Shown here piece by piece: positions 25,850 through 34,498 of a stretch of 62,504 bases of DNA; position 1 is the stretch's first letter, and each line of letters begins with the position of its first letter. The stretch comes from an uncultured Alphaproteobacteria bacterium (lineage in GTDB: Bacteria > Pseudomonadota > Alphaproteobacteria > UBA7985 > CAJQQZ01), in the NCBI GenBank assembly GCA_905480575.1, contig CAJQQZ010000103.1, positions 1 to 62,504 on the forward strand, in the 5' to 3' direction. A model generated the notes under the pieces. The model made no database searches and was not told the origin of the DNA. It saw only the letters and a list, made by a program, of their open reading frames with translations. The translations under genes were made by a program, and so were the position numbers.

Positions 25850-26729
25850 ACTTCTGGACTAGGAAGTCGAAGAAAGCTCTCGTGCGTGGCGGCATGTAGA
25901 GCCTCTTAGGATAGAGAGCCGAGATTGCGTATGAAGTTGGCTTCACGTCGGGCAACACAATCTGCAATCTGCCCGCTTCAAGATCCTCTGCGACGTAGCG
26001 GAAATCCTGCATGGTGATGCCCTGATGATCTAATGCCCAGTTGTGCAGGACTTCCATCTGGTCCGCATCCATCGTTCCCGTAAGATTGAGTTTCTTGGAT
26101 CCGCTTTCTGTTTCTACCGTCCATTGATATTGCTTAGAGCCGGGAAAACGCAGCAACAGACAATTGTGATGATTGAGATCTTCTAGGGTTTCCGGTGTTC
26201 CGTGTGTCGCGAGGTAGACGGGTGAAGCGCAGATTACGCGCCTGTTTTCCGCTAGTTTTCGAGCTACGAGAGCTGAATCAGGCAAGTTGGCTATTCTGAT
26301 GGCCAGATCATATTGGTCATCAATCAAATTCATTAGCCGGTCGCTCAAATGCAACTGCACAGAGATGCCAGGGTGGTCTTTGTTGAATGCTGGTACCAAA
26401 GGCGCGATAAAGTCCCTTCCCAGTCGGATCGGTGCCGTCACTGTAATAGGGCCTGGTGTAGGAGTGTGATCTTCTGAAAGCTCCGCCTCAGCACGCTCCA
26501 CGACGTCCAGCAGCTCTTGGCAATGACTCAAAAATCGTTTGCCCTCGTCGGTAAGCTGTAACTTTCTGGTCGTGCGCCAGAACAGTGTGGTGCCTAGGTC
26601 TTTTTCAAGACGAGCAATGCGATGGCTGACGACCGCGACGGACATTCTAAGTTCGCGTCCAGCAGCGGACAGGGAACCACGCTCCGCAATGCGAAAAAAT
26701 ATCCTGACATCTTCCAAATTCTTGAGCAT
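25833..26729 (-). CDS. LysR-family transcriptional regulator, 298 aa
   Basis: The N-terminal winged helix-turn-helix (residues 1-65, including RGSLSAAGRELRMSVAVVSHR) is followed by a periplasmic-binding-like effector domain. ATG 26729 (MLKNLEDVRIFF) is chosen over an in-frame TTG three codons upstream. It diverges from puuD with 108 bp between them, which holds a T-N11-A palindrome. Control of puuD-uraD-puuE-allA is therefore likely; a purine intermediate would be the expected co-inducer. Confidence 0.88.
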   Translation of the reverse strand: MLKNLEDVRIFFRIAERGSLSAAGRELRMSVAVVSHRIARLEKDLGTTLFWRTTRKLQLTDEGKRFLSHCQELLDVVERAEAELSEDHTPTPGPITVTAPIRLGRDFIAPLVPAFNKDHPGISVQLHLSDRLMNLIDDQYDLAIRIANLPDSALVARKLAENRRVICASPVYLATHGTPETLEDLNHHNCLLLRFPGSKQYQWTVETESGSKKLNLTGTMDADQMEVLHNWALDHQGITMQDFRYVAEDLEAGRLQIVLPDVKPTSYAISALYPKRLYMPPRTRAFFDFLVQKFRVLG

Positions 26730-26754
26730 GATTTTCAAACCAAACTTAAAAGTA

Positions 26755-26773
26755 ATTTATACTCTATAGAAAT
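26755..26773. promoter_or_regulatory. candidate LysR binding site between lysR-type gene and puuD
   Basis: ATTT at 26755-26758, eleven bases, AAAT at 26770-26773. The arms ATTTATA and TAGAAAT match as an inverted repeat at six of seven positions. This is the T-N11-A pattern bound by LysR-type regulators, in the divergent promoter region. Confidence 0.45.
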
Positions 26774-26837
26774 ATTTAAAACTCGTACAGAGGCACAGAG
26801 GTTGGTACATTGGCCGACAATAAAACAGGGGTTCGTT

Positions 26838-28016
26838 ATGATTGGGTTTTTGGCCGACTGGGCAACGTTGCTGCTAAGATGGTTTCACATTACATTGGGG
26901 ATCGCCTGGATCGGGGCCTCATTTTTCTTCGTATGGCTTGATATCTCGCTGAAGAAACGGGCGCAGATGAACAAGGGTGTCGCCGGTACTTCGTGGATGG
27001 TCCACGGCGGTGGTTTTTATCATGTTGAGAAGTATCTCGTGGCTCCGGAGAGTCTGCCTGAAGATCTTCACTGGTTCAAATGGGAAGCCTACCTCACATG
27101 GATTTCTGGCTTTGCTCTCCTGATCTCTATCTATTACTTCAATGCCTCTGCCTATTTGATTGATCCCTCTGTTATGGCTCTTGAGCCTTGGCAAGCAATC
27201 GCGATTTCAATTGGATCGCTGTTGGCTGGTTGGTTGATTTATGACGGGCTGTGCCGTTCTCCCATTGGAAGAGAGCAGATCCTTTTGGTGCCAGCCGTGT
27301 TTGTTCTCATATGTGCCGCCGCATATCTATTTACGCTGGTGTTCGGAGGGCGCGGGGCTTTCATTCACGTCGGGGCCTTTGTTGGTACAATCATGGCGGC
27401 AAACGTCTTCGCAGTGATCATCCCTAACCAGGCAAAGATCACGAAGGCTTTGTTGGCGGGAGATCCTCCTGATCCAAAACTAGGCCAGATCGGCAAGCAA
27501 CGCTCGCTGCATAACAATTATCTGACGCTGCCCGTCTTGGTTATGATGGTCTCTAGTCACCACCCGATGCTCTTCAGCCATGAAAAATCATGGTTGATTG
27601 TCGCGCTGATCTTGGTTGTTGGCGCTATGGTCCGTCACTTTATCAATCGCCATGACGCCGGTGTGCCTGCGAAGAAGATCCTCTGGACACTCGGTGTAGC
27701 AGCGTTAGCCTTAATTGGTTTGATCCTAATGACGGCACCCAAGCCCGTTGATGATACCGTTGAAGTCATGCCAGACACCCAGGTTTTCGCGATGGTTAGT
27801 AAACATTGCACTGTCTGTCATTCAGGCAGTCCTCGGCACGATGATTACGACGAAGCGCCGAAAGGGATCAAATTCAACTCTCTCGTCGATGTTCGCACCC
27901 AAAAGAACGCCGTTTTACAGCAGTCGGTAAATTCCAACGCCATGCCCATGGGTAATGAAACCGGAATGACTGCCGAGGAGCGTGCGGCTCTCGGTGCTTG
28001 GTTGAGGGCGCAATAA
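26838..28016 (+). CDS. puuD: membrane urate oxidase PuuD with cytochrome c domain, 392 aa
   Basis: Urate hydroxylase that passes electrons to the respiratory chain, replacing the soluble uricase. The N-terminal multi-helix part carries the family's opening LRWFHITLGIAWIGASFFFV, then YHVEKYLVAPESLP near residue 62 and RHFINRHDAG near 268. The C-terminal monohaem cytochrome c domain has CTVCH at 324-328 and a methionine ligand probably in NAMPMGNETGMT. ATG 26838 is used because it starts the first helix and has AGGGG upstream. It overlaps uraD by one base (TAATG). Confidence 0.95.
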   Translation: MIGFLADWATLLLRWFHITLGIAWIGASFFFVWLDISLKKRAQMNKGVAGTSWMVHGGGFYHVEKYLVAPESLPEDLHWFKWEAYLTWISGFALLISIYYFNASAYLIDPSVMALEPWQAIAISIGSLLAGWLIYDGLCRSPIGREQILLVPAVFVLICAAAYLFTLVFGGRGAFIHVGAFVGTIMAANVFAVIIPNQAKITKALLAGDPPDPKLGQIGKQRSLHNNYLTLPVLVMMVSSHHPMLFSHEKSWLIVALILVVGAMVRHFINRHDAGVPAKKILWTLGVAALALIGLILMTAPKPVDDTVEVMPDTQVFAMVSKHCTVCHSGSPRHDDYDEAPKGIKFNSLVDVRTQKNAVLQQSVNSNAMPMGNETGMTAEERAALGAWLRAQ

Positions 28017-28525
28017 TGAACGTTGCAGAAGTAAATACTCTTAGTCAACAAGCCTATATGGAAGCCTTCGGTCCGATTGCCGAACATTCGCCCTGGGTTG
28101 CGGAGAGTGCGGGCGCTGCGGCTCCATTTGCAGATAGGCAGGCAATGATCGATGCTTTTCAAAAGGCTCTAACCGCCGCCGAGGAAGCGGATCAGCTAGC
28201 GGTGATTCGGGCGCATCCTGACTTGGCGGGCAGGGCAGCTTTGGCCGGAGAACTTGAAGCGCACTCCACATCTGAGCAATCTCGCGCCGGTTTGGATCAG
28301 TTAACCCAAGAAGAACTCGATCACTTCACTGATTTGAATGGTCGCTATCTGGAGAAGTTTGGTTTTCCCTTTATTTTTGCAGTGAAGGGCGCGACCAAAT
28401 ATCAAATCCTTGATGCTTTTGAGGCTCGGATAGGGGCCACAAAAACTGAGGAATTCTTAACGGCAATCACTCAAGTTTGCCGCATCATACGGTTCCGTTT
28501 AGAGGATATGGTCGATGAACTATAA
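28016..28525 (+). CDS. uraD: OHCU decarboxylase, 169 aa
   Basis: Converts OHCU to S-allantoin, the third step of urate opening. The family motif HPDLAGRAALAGELEAHSTS near residues 64-83 includes the catalytic histidine, and GFPFIFAVKG near 119 is also typical. It starts on the last base of the puuD stop (TAATG) and overlaps puuE by 11 bases, so the set is translationally linked. Confidence 0.95.
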   Translation: MNVAEVNTLSQQAYMEAFGPIAEHSPWVAESAGAAAPFADRQAMIDAFQKALTAAEEADQLAVIRAHPDLAGRAALAGELEAHSTSEQSRAGLDQLTQEELDHFTDLNGRYLEKFGFPFIFAVKGATKYQILDAFEARIGATKTEEFLTAITQVCRIIRFRLEDMVDEL

Positions 28526-29444
28526 AGACTTTTTCTCGGTTGAAGATTATCCTCGAGACCTGATTGGCTACGGTCGCAATCCGATTGACCCGAAGTGGCC
28601 GGGTGGTGCGCGCGTTGCGGTACAGTTTGTTGTCAATTACGAGGAAGGTGGTGAAAACGCCGTCCTTCATGGCGACAAGGCTTCCGAGGCCTTTCTTTCG
28701 GAAACTGTCGGAGCACAGCCGCTTGAAGGTGTGCGCAACATGAACATCGAATCAGTCTATGAGTACGGCAGTCGCGCTGGGTTCTGGCGTCTTTGGCGCA
28801 TGTTCACCAAACGCAATATGCCGGTCACCGTTTATGGTGTCACCATGGCTTTGGCGCGTAATCCAGATGCTGTCGCCGCCATGAAGGAAGCGAACTGGGA
28901 AATCGCCTCTCACGGTTTGCGTTGGATCGACTATCAATACATGCCTGAAGCCGAAGAACGGCAACAGATCGCAAATGCCATTCGCCTGCACGAGGAGATC
29001 ACTGGCCAGCGGCCCTTGGGTTGGTACACTGGGCGTATCTCTCCCCAGACACGTGATATCGTTAAGGAAGAGGGCGGTTTTCTCTATGACAGCGATACCT
29101 ACGCGGATGACCTGCCCTATTGGGAGAAGGGACCAAATGGGCCGCATTTGGTCATTCCATACACGCTGGATACTAACGACATGCGGTTCGCAGCGCTGCA
29201 AGGATTCAATGCCGGGGACCAGTTTTTCAACTACCTGAAAGACAGCTTTGACGTGCTTTATGAGGAAGGCGAAGACGCTCCGAAGATGATGTCAATTGGG
29301 CTTCATTGTCGGTTGGTCGGACGTCCTGGTAGAGCGGCAGCACTGATGAAGTTCCTTGATTATGTGCAGTCACATAACAAGGCCTGGGTCTGTCGGCGCA
29401 TCGATATCGCCCGTCATTTTCATGAGAACCTGAGGCCTGAGTGA
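28515..29444 (+). CDS. puuE: polysaccharide-deacetylase-type allantoinase PuuE, 309 aa
   Basis: Metal-independent allantoinase that opens the allantoin ring to allantoate. It has the NodB-like fold (MNIESVYEYGSRAGFWRL near residue 76, SHGLRWIDYQYMPEAEERQQ near 133, GWYTGRISPQTRD near 170, SIGLHCRLVGRPGRAAAL near 257). The length of about 310 aa agrees with the Pseudomonas enzyme. It overlaps uraD at its start. Confidence 0.95.
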   Translation: MNYKDFFSVEDYPRDLIGYGRNPIDPKWPGGARVAVQFVVNYEEGGENAVLHGDKASEAFLSETVGAQPLEGVRNMNIESVYEYGSRAGFWRLWRMFTKRNMPVTVYGVTMALARNPDAVAAMKEANWEIASHGLRWIDYQYMPEAEERQQIANAIRLHEEITGQRPLGWYTGRISPQTRDIVKEEGGFLYDSDTYADDLPYWEKGPNGPHLVIPYTLDTNDMRFAALQGFNAGDQFFNYLKDSFDVLYEEGEDAPKMMSIGLHCRLVGRPGRAAALMKFLDYVQSHNKAWVCRRIDIARHFHENLRPE

Positions 29445-29563
29445 GGTCCGAACTTTATGTCCCCAACAAGTCATCCAGGGCTTGATCCGGGATCTTTTGA
29501 AACGAGCGCACAATTTCTAAAAGGTACTGGCCTTCGCTGGTATGACATGTCAGAGCTGGAGCA

Positions 29564-30076
29564 ATGATTGTGACCAAAACTCTACAACCAAAACCTCTTA
29601 CCCGAGAAGCCTTCTCGCGGTACGGTGATGTTATTGAACTTGATGGGGCGAAGCATTTCACCATCAACCAGGGCATGACTGAACGATATCATGATCTGGC
29701 CAACGTTGATGTTTCGACGGAAGATGGCAAAGCAATCGTCTCCATCTTTCAGGGACAGTCATACGACTTGCCGATCCAAATCAAAATGATGGAGCGCCAC
29801 CCACTGGGGAGCCAGCTGTTCTTTCCGTTAAATGAGCGTCCCTATCTGGTTGTCGTTGGGGAAGGAGAGGATCAACTTGATCCAAGCACCCTAACAGCCT
29901 TTCTGGCGCGCGGTGATCAAGGGGTGAACTATGCCCGCAAAACCTGGCATCATCCTCTGTTGGCGCTGGAGCAGGTTTCGAACTTCATAATCGTTGATCG
30001 CGATGGACCTGGAAACAATCTGGAAGAGGTTTGGTTGGAAGAAAGAGATTGGGCGGAAATCAATTCAATCGAATAA
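29564..30076 (+). CDS. allA: ureidoglycolate lyase, 170 aa
   Basis: Cupin-fold enzyme that splits ureidoglycolate into glyoxylate and urea. Recognisable segments are PLTREAFSRYGDVIE near residue 11, MERHPLGSQLFFPL near 75 and GVNYARKTWHHPLLAL near 119, which contains ligand histidines. It lies 119 bases after puuE and converges on moeA with a 17-base overlap. The spacer before it includes a CCAGGGCTTGATCCGGGATC segment resembling common alphaproteobacterial intergenic repeats. An allantoicase or allantoate amidohydrolase that would supply its substrate is not in the window. Confidence 0.93.
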   Translation: MIVTKTLQPKPLTREAFSRYGDVIELDGAKHFTINQGMTERYHDLANVDVSTEDGKAIVSIFQGQSYDLPIQIKMMERHPLGSQLFFPLNERPYLVVVGEGEDQLDPSTLTAFLARGDQGVNYARKTWHHPLLALEQVSNFIIVDRDGPGNNLEEVWLEERDWAEINSIE

Positions 30077-31256
30077 TCTGCGCAGTGGTCCCAGCCTTCA
30101 ATTCTGGTCCATGAGCAGGGCGCAGGATCAGGCAATCTGCCGCGGCTAGACGCGAGAGCATTGAGCTATCCTGCTTGCTGAACGGTGTTGCAACCAATCG
30201 GCCTTCCGCGTTCCTCGAAAGCTGTGCGCGCATGAACTCAAGGCGTTGATCGTTCGCTGGAATATCTTCGCCTAGGATCGCAGGCTCTAGAGGTAAGGCG
30301 TGATCTTCGATACCCATCATAGCGTTGATCGCAGGGATCATGAACAGCAGGCCGCAGATGTAGGAAGAGACGGGATTACCAGGCAGGCCGAGGATGCCGG
30401 TTTGCTCAACCGCTCCAAAAATCAACGGTTTGCCCGGTCGCATCGCAATTTTCCAGAATCCTAGCTCTAATCCGAAATCTTTCAGCACATCCTGAACCAG
30501 GTCATGCTCTCCAACGGACGCTCCGCCGGTCGTCACAAGCAGATCTGCGTCAAGGCCTCGCCGGAAACATTCTGCCAGGCTTTCACGGTTGTCTTTTGCA
30601 ATGCCTAAGTTAATCGCCTCACCGCCAGCGGCCTCAACCATTGCTGTCAACGTGATGGAATTAGAGCTGACGATTTGATTGCCGTGCATCGGCTCGCCGG
30701 GTTCTACGATCTCGTCGCCGGTGGATAGGATCGCAACACGTGGTTTTCTGTAAACTTCAACGGTTGGGTTGTTGCCTGCCGCAATGACCGCCAGATCTCT
30801 GACCGAGAGCCTGCGTCCCTTTTGGGCGATTACTTTACCCTCTGAGAAATCAAGGCCTGCTTTGCGCACGTAGCGTCCTTGGCTACAGCTCTCGAGCACA
30901 GTGACCCTGTCACCATCGCGTTCTGCGTTCTCCTGGATCAGGATTGTGTCTGTACCATCGGGGAGCGGAGCGCCCGTGAAAATTCTTGCGCATCCGCCGG
31001 GTTGGACAGTGAATTCATTGGTAGTGCCGGCAGCCATTTCGCCTATTACAGTCAGTTGACAAGGCAGGTTTTGGATATCAGCCGCCAGCACAGCATAGCC
31101 GTCCATGGCAGAGACATCCTTGCGAGGCATGGTTAGTTTTGCAGTTGCGCCACGTGCTAACACGCGGCCTAGGGCTTCCCGGATGGGTACCGTTTCCGCG
31201 CTCAAAGGAGAGAAGGCGTCGATAACGCGCTGGCGTGCGTCTTCAAAGGAGAGCAT
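30060..31256 (-). CDS. moeA: molybdopterin molybdenumtransferase MoeA, 398 aa
   Basis: Inserts molybdate into adenylylated molybdopterin, the last general step of molybdenum cofactor synthesis. Seen are the N-terminal linker and domain III, KDVSAMDGYAVLAADI near residue 45, then ILSTGDEIVEPGEPMHGNQI near 182 and TTGGASVGEHDLV near 250, and the C-terminal domain. It belongs to the minus-strand ppiD-trp-moaC-moeA run. In many alphaproteobacteria lexA follows directly; here the purine block stands between. Confidence 0.95.
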   Translation of the reverse strand: MLSFEDARQRVIDAFSPLSAETVPIREALGRVLARGATAKLTMPRKDVSAMDGYAVLAADIQNLPCQLTVIGEMAAGTTNEFTVQPGGCARIFTGAPLPDGTDTILIQENAERDGDRVTVLESCSQGRYVRKAGLDFSEGKVIAQKGRRLSVRDLAVIAAGNNPTVEVYRKPRVAILSTGDEIVEPGEPMHGNQIVSSNSITLTAMVEAAGGEAINLGIAKDNRESLAECFRRGLDADLLVTTGGASVGEHDLVQDVLKDFGLELGFWKIAMRPGKPLIFGAVEQTGILGLPGNPVSSYICGLLFMIPAINAMMGIEDHALPLEPAILGEDIPANDQRLEFMRAQLSRNAEGRLVATPFSKQDSSMLSRLAAADCLILRPAHGPELKAGTTAQIIRLN

Positions 31257-31278
31257 TGGCTTTATCTCTATCTGCCTT

Positions 31279-31308
31279 CCCCGGATGGAACATCGTGGAA
31301 GTCCGGGG
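31279..31308. repeat. GC-rich intergenic hairpin repeat
   Basis: CCCCGGA (31279-31285) and TCCGGGG (31302-31308) bracket a 16-base loop in the moeA-moaC gap. Read on the minus strand its ends (GACCCCGGACTT and CGGGGAAGG) match the element at 41565-41594, so both look like copies of one dispersed repeat. Confidence 0.5.
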
Positions 31309-31395
31309 TCTACGGTGGCTTTGGCTAGATGCTGGAACTACTGCAATAAGAATGAAGCCGTCTTTGCTTAAGCTATGCGTTGCTTCATGAGTAGG

Positions 31396-31414
31396 CCCCG
31401 CAACAAGTGCGGGG
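31396..31414. repeat. short GC hairpin in the moeA-moaC gap
   Basis: CCCCGCA and TGCGGGG pair perfectly around ACAAG. Such CCCCGC-type stems are common in alphaproteobacterial intergenic repeats. It lies just behind moaC's stop on the minus strand but lacks a T-run. Confidence 0.5.
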
Positions 31415-31448
31415 AAGAAAGTCATACTAGGGTTGAAAGGCCTCAATT

Positions 31449-31925
31449 TCACATTGCCTCGAATGTACCGGACTTACCGCCAGATTTATGGATCAGTCGT
31501 ACTGCATCAATCGTCATGCCTTTATCAACGGCCTTGCACATGTCGTATACCGTAAGCGCGGCAACAGAGACAGCGGTCAAAGCTTCCATTTCTACGCCTG
31601 TCTTGCCGGTGATCTTGCACGTTGCATCAATCTCGACCGCACAGTCGTCCTCGTTGACGGACAGATTGACTTTAACGGATGTCAGTGGAAGTGGGTGGCA
31701 AAGGGGAATGAGATCAGGTGTTTTTTTGGCAGCCATAATACCGGCTAAACGAGCTACTGCCAGCACGTCACCTTTCTTAAAGCCGCCCGATTTTATCAAT
31801 TCAAGCGTTTCACCGTTAACATTCACCCGACCCTTAGCTGTGGCTGTCCTGCTGGTGTCTGCCTTTTCGGAGACATCAACCATATGGGCTTTGCCTTGGT
31901 CATCAAAGTGGGTGAAGTCTGCCAT
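31449..31925 (-). CDS. moaC: cyclic pyranopterin monophosphate synthase MoaC, 158 aa
   Basis: Second enzyme of molybdopterin synthesis, forming cyclic pyranopterin monophosphate. The sequence follows the family throughout: [20 protein letters not shown] near residue 4, [14 protein letters not shown] near 74 and [20 protein letters not shown] near 109, including the catalytic Lys/Asp region KSGGKSG at the end. Its ATG touches the trpC stop, so they are probably co-translated. Confidence 0.95.
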   Translation of the reverse strand: MADFTHFDDQGKAHMVDVSEKADTSRTATAKGRVNVNGETLELIKSGGFKKGDVLAVARLAGIMAAKKTPDLIPLCHPLPLTSVKVNLSVNEDDCAVEIDATCKITGKTGVEMEALTAVSVAALTVYDMCKAVDKGMTIDAVRLIHKSGGKSGTFEAM

Positions 31926-32731
31926 TATTCTTCACGTCCTAGTATTGCCTGGGTTGCACCCGCAACGTCATCTTGGCGCATCAACGATTCGCCGATAAGG
32001 AAGGATTTAGCACCCGTGGCCCGCATACGCTGCAGGTCTTCGTTTGAGTAAAGTCCAGACTCAGCAATTAGCCAACGGTCAAAAGGGATCATCTGGGAAA
32101 GGCGTTCAGTCGTTGCAATATCAATCTCTAGGGTTTTGAGGTTACGATTGTTCACACCGATCAAAGGTGATTGGAGCTTGAGTGCACGTTCCATCTCTTC
32201 TTCGTCGTGAACTTCAAGGATAGCATCCATGCCTTGGTCGAAGGCAGCTGCCTCTAGGTGTAAGGCCGTTTCGTCGTCCAGTGCAGCCATGATGATTAGT
32301 ACACAGTCTGCGCCGATGGCTCTGCTTTCCGCGATCTGATAAGGATCGATCATAAAATCTTTGCGCAGAACGGGTAGATCAACCGCTGCTCTTACAGCCT
32401 TCAGATAGTCATCATGGCCCTGGAAATAAGGCTCATCCGTCAACACTGAAAGACAGCTAGCGCCACCGGCTTTGTAAGCCTCAGCCAAGCGAGGCGGATC
32501 AAAGTCCGGACGGATAAGGCCCTTACTAGGCGAAGCTTTTTTTATTTCAGCGATCAGGCTGCTGCCATGCTTGCGCGCGTCTCTCGTCAACGCTGCCGCA
32601 AATCCGCGTGGAGCGGGCTGTTGTTCCGCCAACTCCAGCTGTTGCCAGACATCACTCTCTTTCTTTCGGGCCTCGACGAATTCGTGTTTGTCGTTACAGA
32701 TTTTGACTAAGACGTCAGGAATAGTACTCAT
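31925..32731 (-). CDS. trpC: indole-3-glycerol phosphate synthase, 268 aa
   Basis: Closes the indole ring in tryptophan synthesis. TIM-barrel motifs are [15 protein letters not shown] near residue 57, [12 protein letters not shown] near 121, and [14 protein letters not shown] near 190, with the phosphate-binding [12 protein letters not shown] near 220. The gene is monofunctional (no TrpF fusion). It starts right where trpD ends. Confidence 0.96.
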   Translation of the reverse strand: MSTIPDVLVKICNDKHEFVEARKKESDVWQQLELAEQQPAPRGFAAALTRDARKHGSSLIAEIKKASPSKGLIRPDFDPPRLAEAYKAGGASCLSVLTDEPYFQGHDDYLKAVRAAVDLPVLRKDFMIDPYQIAESRAIGADCVLIIMAALDDETALHLEAAAFDQGMDAILEVHDEEEMERALKLQSPLIGVNNRNLKTLEIDIATTERLSQMIPFDRWLIAESGLYSNEDLQRMRATGAKSFLIGESLMRQDDVAGATQAILGREE

Positions 32732-33766
32732 TTATGCTGTGTCACCTTCATGGGAAATAGCGATCATTTGATCAAGTCTGGCGAGCGCTGCGCCAGAATC
32801 AATCGACTGTTTAGCAAGTTCGATACCTTCGGCTAGGTCGGATGCCTTGTCGCCGATGACGAGGGCTGCGCCGGTGTTGATAACAACGATATCTCTATAG
32901 GCATTCTTCGCGCCCTCCAACACCGCTCTCAAGGCGGCGGCATTTGTAGCCGCGTCGGCACCTTTTAGGTCCGCTGGATCAGCCAGCGGAATACCGTAGT
33001 CTTCTGGATCTATCACAAAGTCTCGAACAGTACCATTCGCCCATTCTGCGGCTATGGTCGGACCTGTTGTTGTAATCTCATCTAGACCGTCGGAGCCATG
33101 AACAACCCAAGCTTTTGTAGCGCCCAATTCACCGAACACTCTAGCGACTGGGTTAACCCACTTCTCTGCGAAGATACCGACCAACTGGCGCTTCGTACCG
33201 GCTGGATTGGAAAGGGGTCCAAGAAGGTTGAAAATTGTTCGAGTGCCGAGCTCTACGCGTGTCGGCCCAACGTGGCGCATGGCTCCGTGATGGCGCGGGG
33301 CCATCAGGAAACCAACATTAGCCTCATTGATTGATTTTTGAACCAGTTCCCAATCGGCATCAATATTAACCCCAAGCGCATTGAGCACATCGGCTGACCC
33401 AGACTTAGAGGACAGCGCGCGATTGCCGTGTTTTGCAACAGGCAAACCAGCGCCAGCGATGACAATCGCAGCGGCAGTTGAAATATTGTAAGTGCCGGAG
33501 GAATCGCCACCTGTGCCCGCCGTGTCGACAGCACCCTCAGGCGCATTTAACATATGGGCCTTGGCGCGCATGGCTTTTGCGGCCCCGGTGATTTCATCCA
33601 CGGTTTCACCACGCACACGAAGAGCCATCAAAAAACCGCCGATCTGACTAGCAGTAGCTTCACCGGACATCATGATATCAAAGGCCTGTCTGGATTCTTC
33701 CTGACTTAGGGAATGCCCGTCGGCGGCTTTAGCAATTAGAGACTTGAAGTCGGCTTGTGTTGTCAT
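32732..33766 (-). CDS. trpD: anthranilate phosphoribosyltransferase, 344 aa
   Basis: Transfers phosphoribose to anthranilate. The PRPP-binding motif [18 protein letters not shown] is near residue 80, [17 protein letters not shown] near 110 and the anthranilate region [13 protein letters not shown] near 180. The length is typical and the protein is not fused to TrpG. It lies 11 bases behind trpG. Confidence 0.96.
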   Translation of the reverse strand: MTTQADFKSLIAKAADGHSLSQEESRQAFDIMMSGEATASQIGGFLMALRVRGETVDEITGAAKAMRAKAHMLNAPEGAVDTAGTGGDSSGTYNISTAAAIVIAGAGLPVAKHGNRALSSKSGSADVLNALGVNIDADWELVQKSINEANVGFLMAPRHHGAMRHVGPTRVELGTRTIFNLLGPLSNPAGTKRQLVGIFAEKWVNPVARVFGELGATKAWVVHGSDGLDEITTTGPTIAAEWANGTVRDFVIDPEDYGIPLADPADLKGADAATNAAALRAVLEGAKNAYRDIVVINTGAALVIGDKASDLAEGIELAKQSIDSGAALARLDQMIAISHEGDTA

Positions 33767-33777
33767 TGTCTTATCTC

Positions 33778-34356
33778 TCAGGCTGCTTTGGCGATATCGA
33801 CAAAGTTCTTCAGCAGAGCTTTGCCTCCTTCACTCGCAATAGATTCTGGATGGAATTGAACGCCGTGAATGGGCAACTCTCTATGTTGAAGGGCCATGAT
33901 CATACCGCTCTCGATCTCTGCGGTTACTTCCAGGCACTCAGGCAAGGTAGAACGCTCAACGAGCAATGAATGGTAACGCGTGACCGTCAGTGGGCTTGGT
34001 AGGCCTGCGAAAAGTCCTTTGTCTTTGTGAACAATGCTTGAGACTTTGCCATGCATCAATTCTTGCGCGCGCACAACTTTGCCGCCTAACGCTTGTCCAA
34101 TAGACTGATGCCCTAAGCAAACGCCGAGCAGAGGCAGATTCTCTTCGGCCGCCACGCTAACCATCTCTAGGCAAATGCCTGCTTCGTTGGGCGTACAAGG
34201 GCCAGGGGAGAGTATGACGCCTTCTGGCTGTTTCGCTAAAACTTCTTCAACGGTGATTTCATCGTTCCGCACGACCTCTAACTCGGCTCCCTGTTCTCCC
34301 AGGAAGTGATAGAGATTGTAAGTGAATGAATCGTAGTTATCGATCAGTAGAAACAC
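33778..34356 (-). CDS. trpG: anthranilate synthase glutamine amidotransferase subunit, 192 aa
   Basis: Supplies ammonia to TrpE. The class I glutaminase triad is visible: Cys in [17 protein letters not shown] near residue 79, and His/Glu in [10 protein letters not shown] near 170. N-terminal [18 protein letters not shown] is characteristic. A PabA role in folate synthesis is possible in addition, as often in bacteria with one such subunit. A 142-base gap with hairpins separates it from trpE. Confidence 0.95.
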   Translation of the reverse strand: MFLLIDNYDSFTYNLYHFLGEQGAELEVVRNDEITVEEVLAKQPEGVILSPGPCTPNEAGICLEMVSVAAEENLPLLGVCLGHQSIGQALGGKVVRAQELMHGKVSSIVHKDKGLFAGLPSPLTVTRYHSLLVERSTLPECLEVTAEIESGMIMALQHRELPIHGVQFHPESIASEGGKALLKNFVDIAKAA

Positions 34357-34376
34357 GGGTGTAATCCTATTTTCAT

Positions 34377-34397
34377 CTGCCCCTATAACAGGGGCAG
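34377..34397. repeat. hairpin between trpE and trpG
   Basis: CTGCCCCT and AGGGGCAG form an eight-base-pair stem around a five-base loop, 20 bases before the trpG start on the minus strand. A second perfect stem, GCAAAGA/TCTTTGC with a CTCG loop, lies at 34421-34438. Neither has a T-run. They may tune trpG expression or protect the mRNA ends. Confidence 0.45.
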
Positions 34398-34498
34398 GTT
34401 TATGGGGAAAGTCTGATGGTGCAAAGACTCGTCTTTGCTTGGATCAGCTTCGCCATCGAAAGGAGGATAGGTGGGAAAAGAGGATATGATTCATCGTC

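Noticed and set aside
29455-29676. Minus-strand frame opposite the allA start
   Set aside because: It shadows the intergenic repeat and the beginning of allA, with no coding features of its own.
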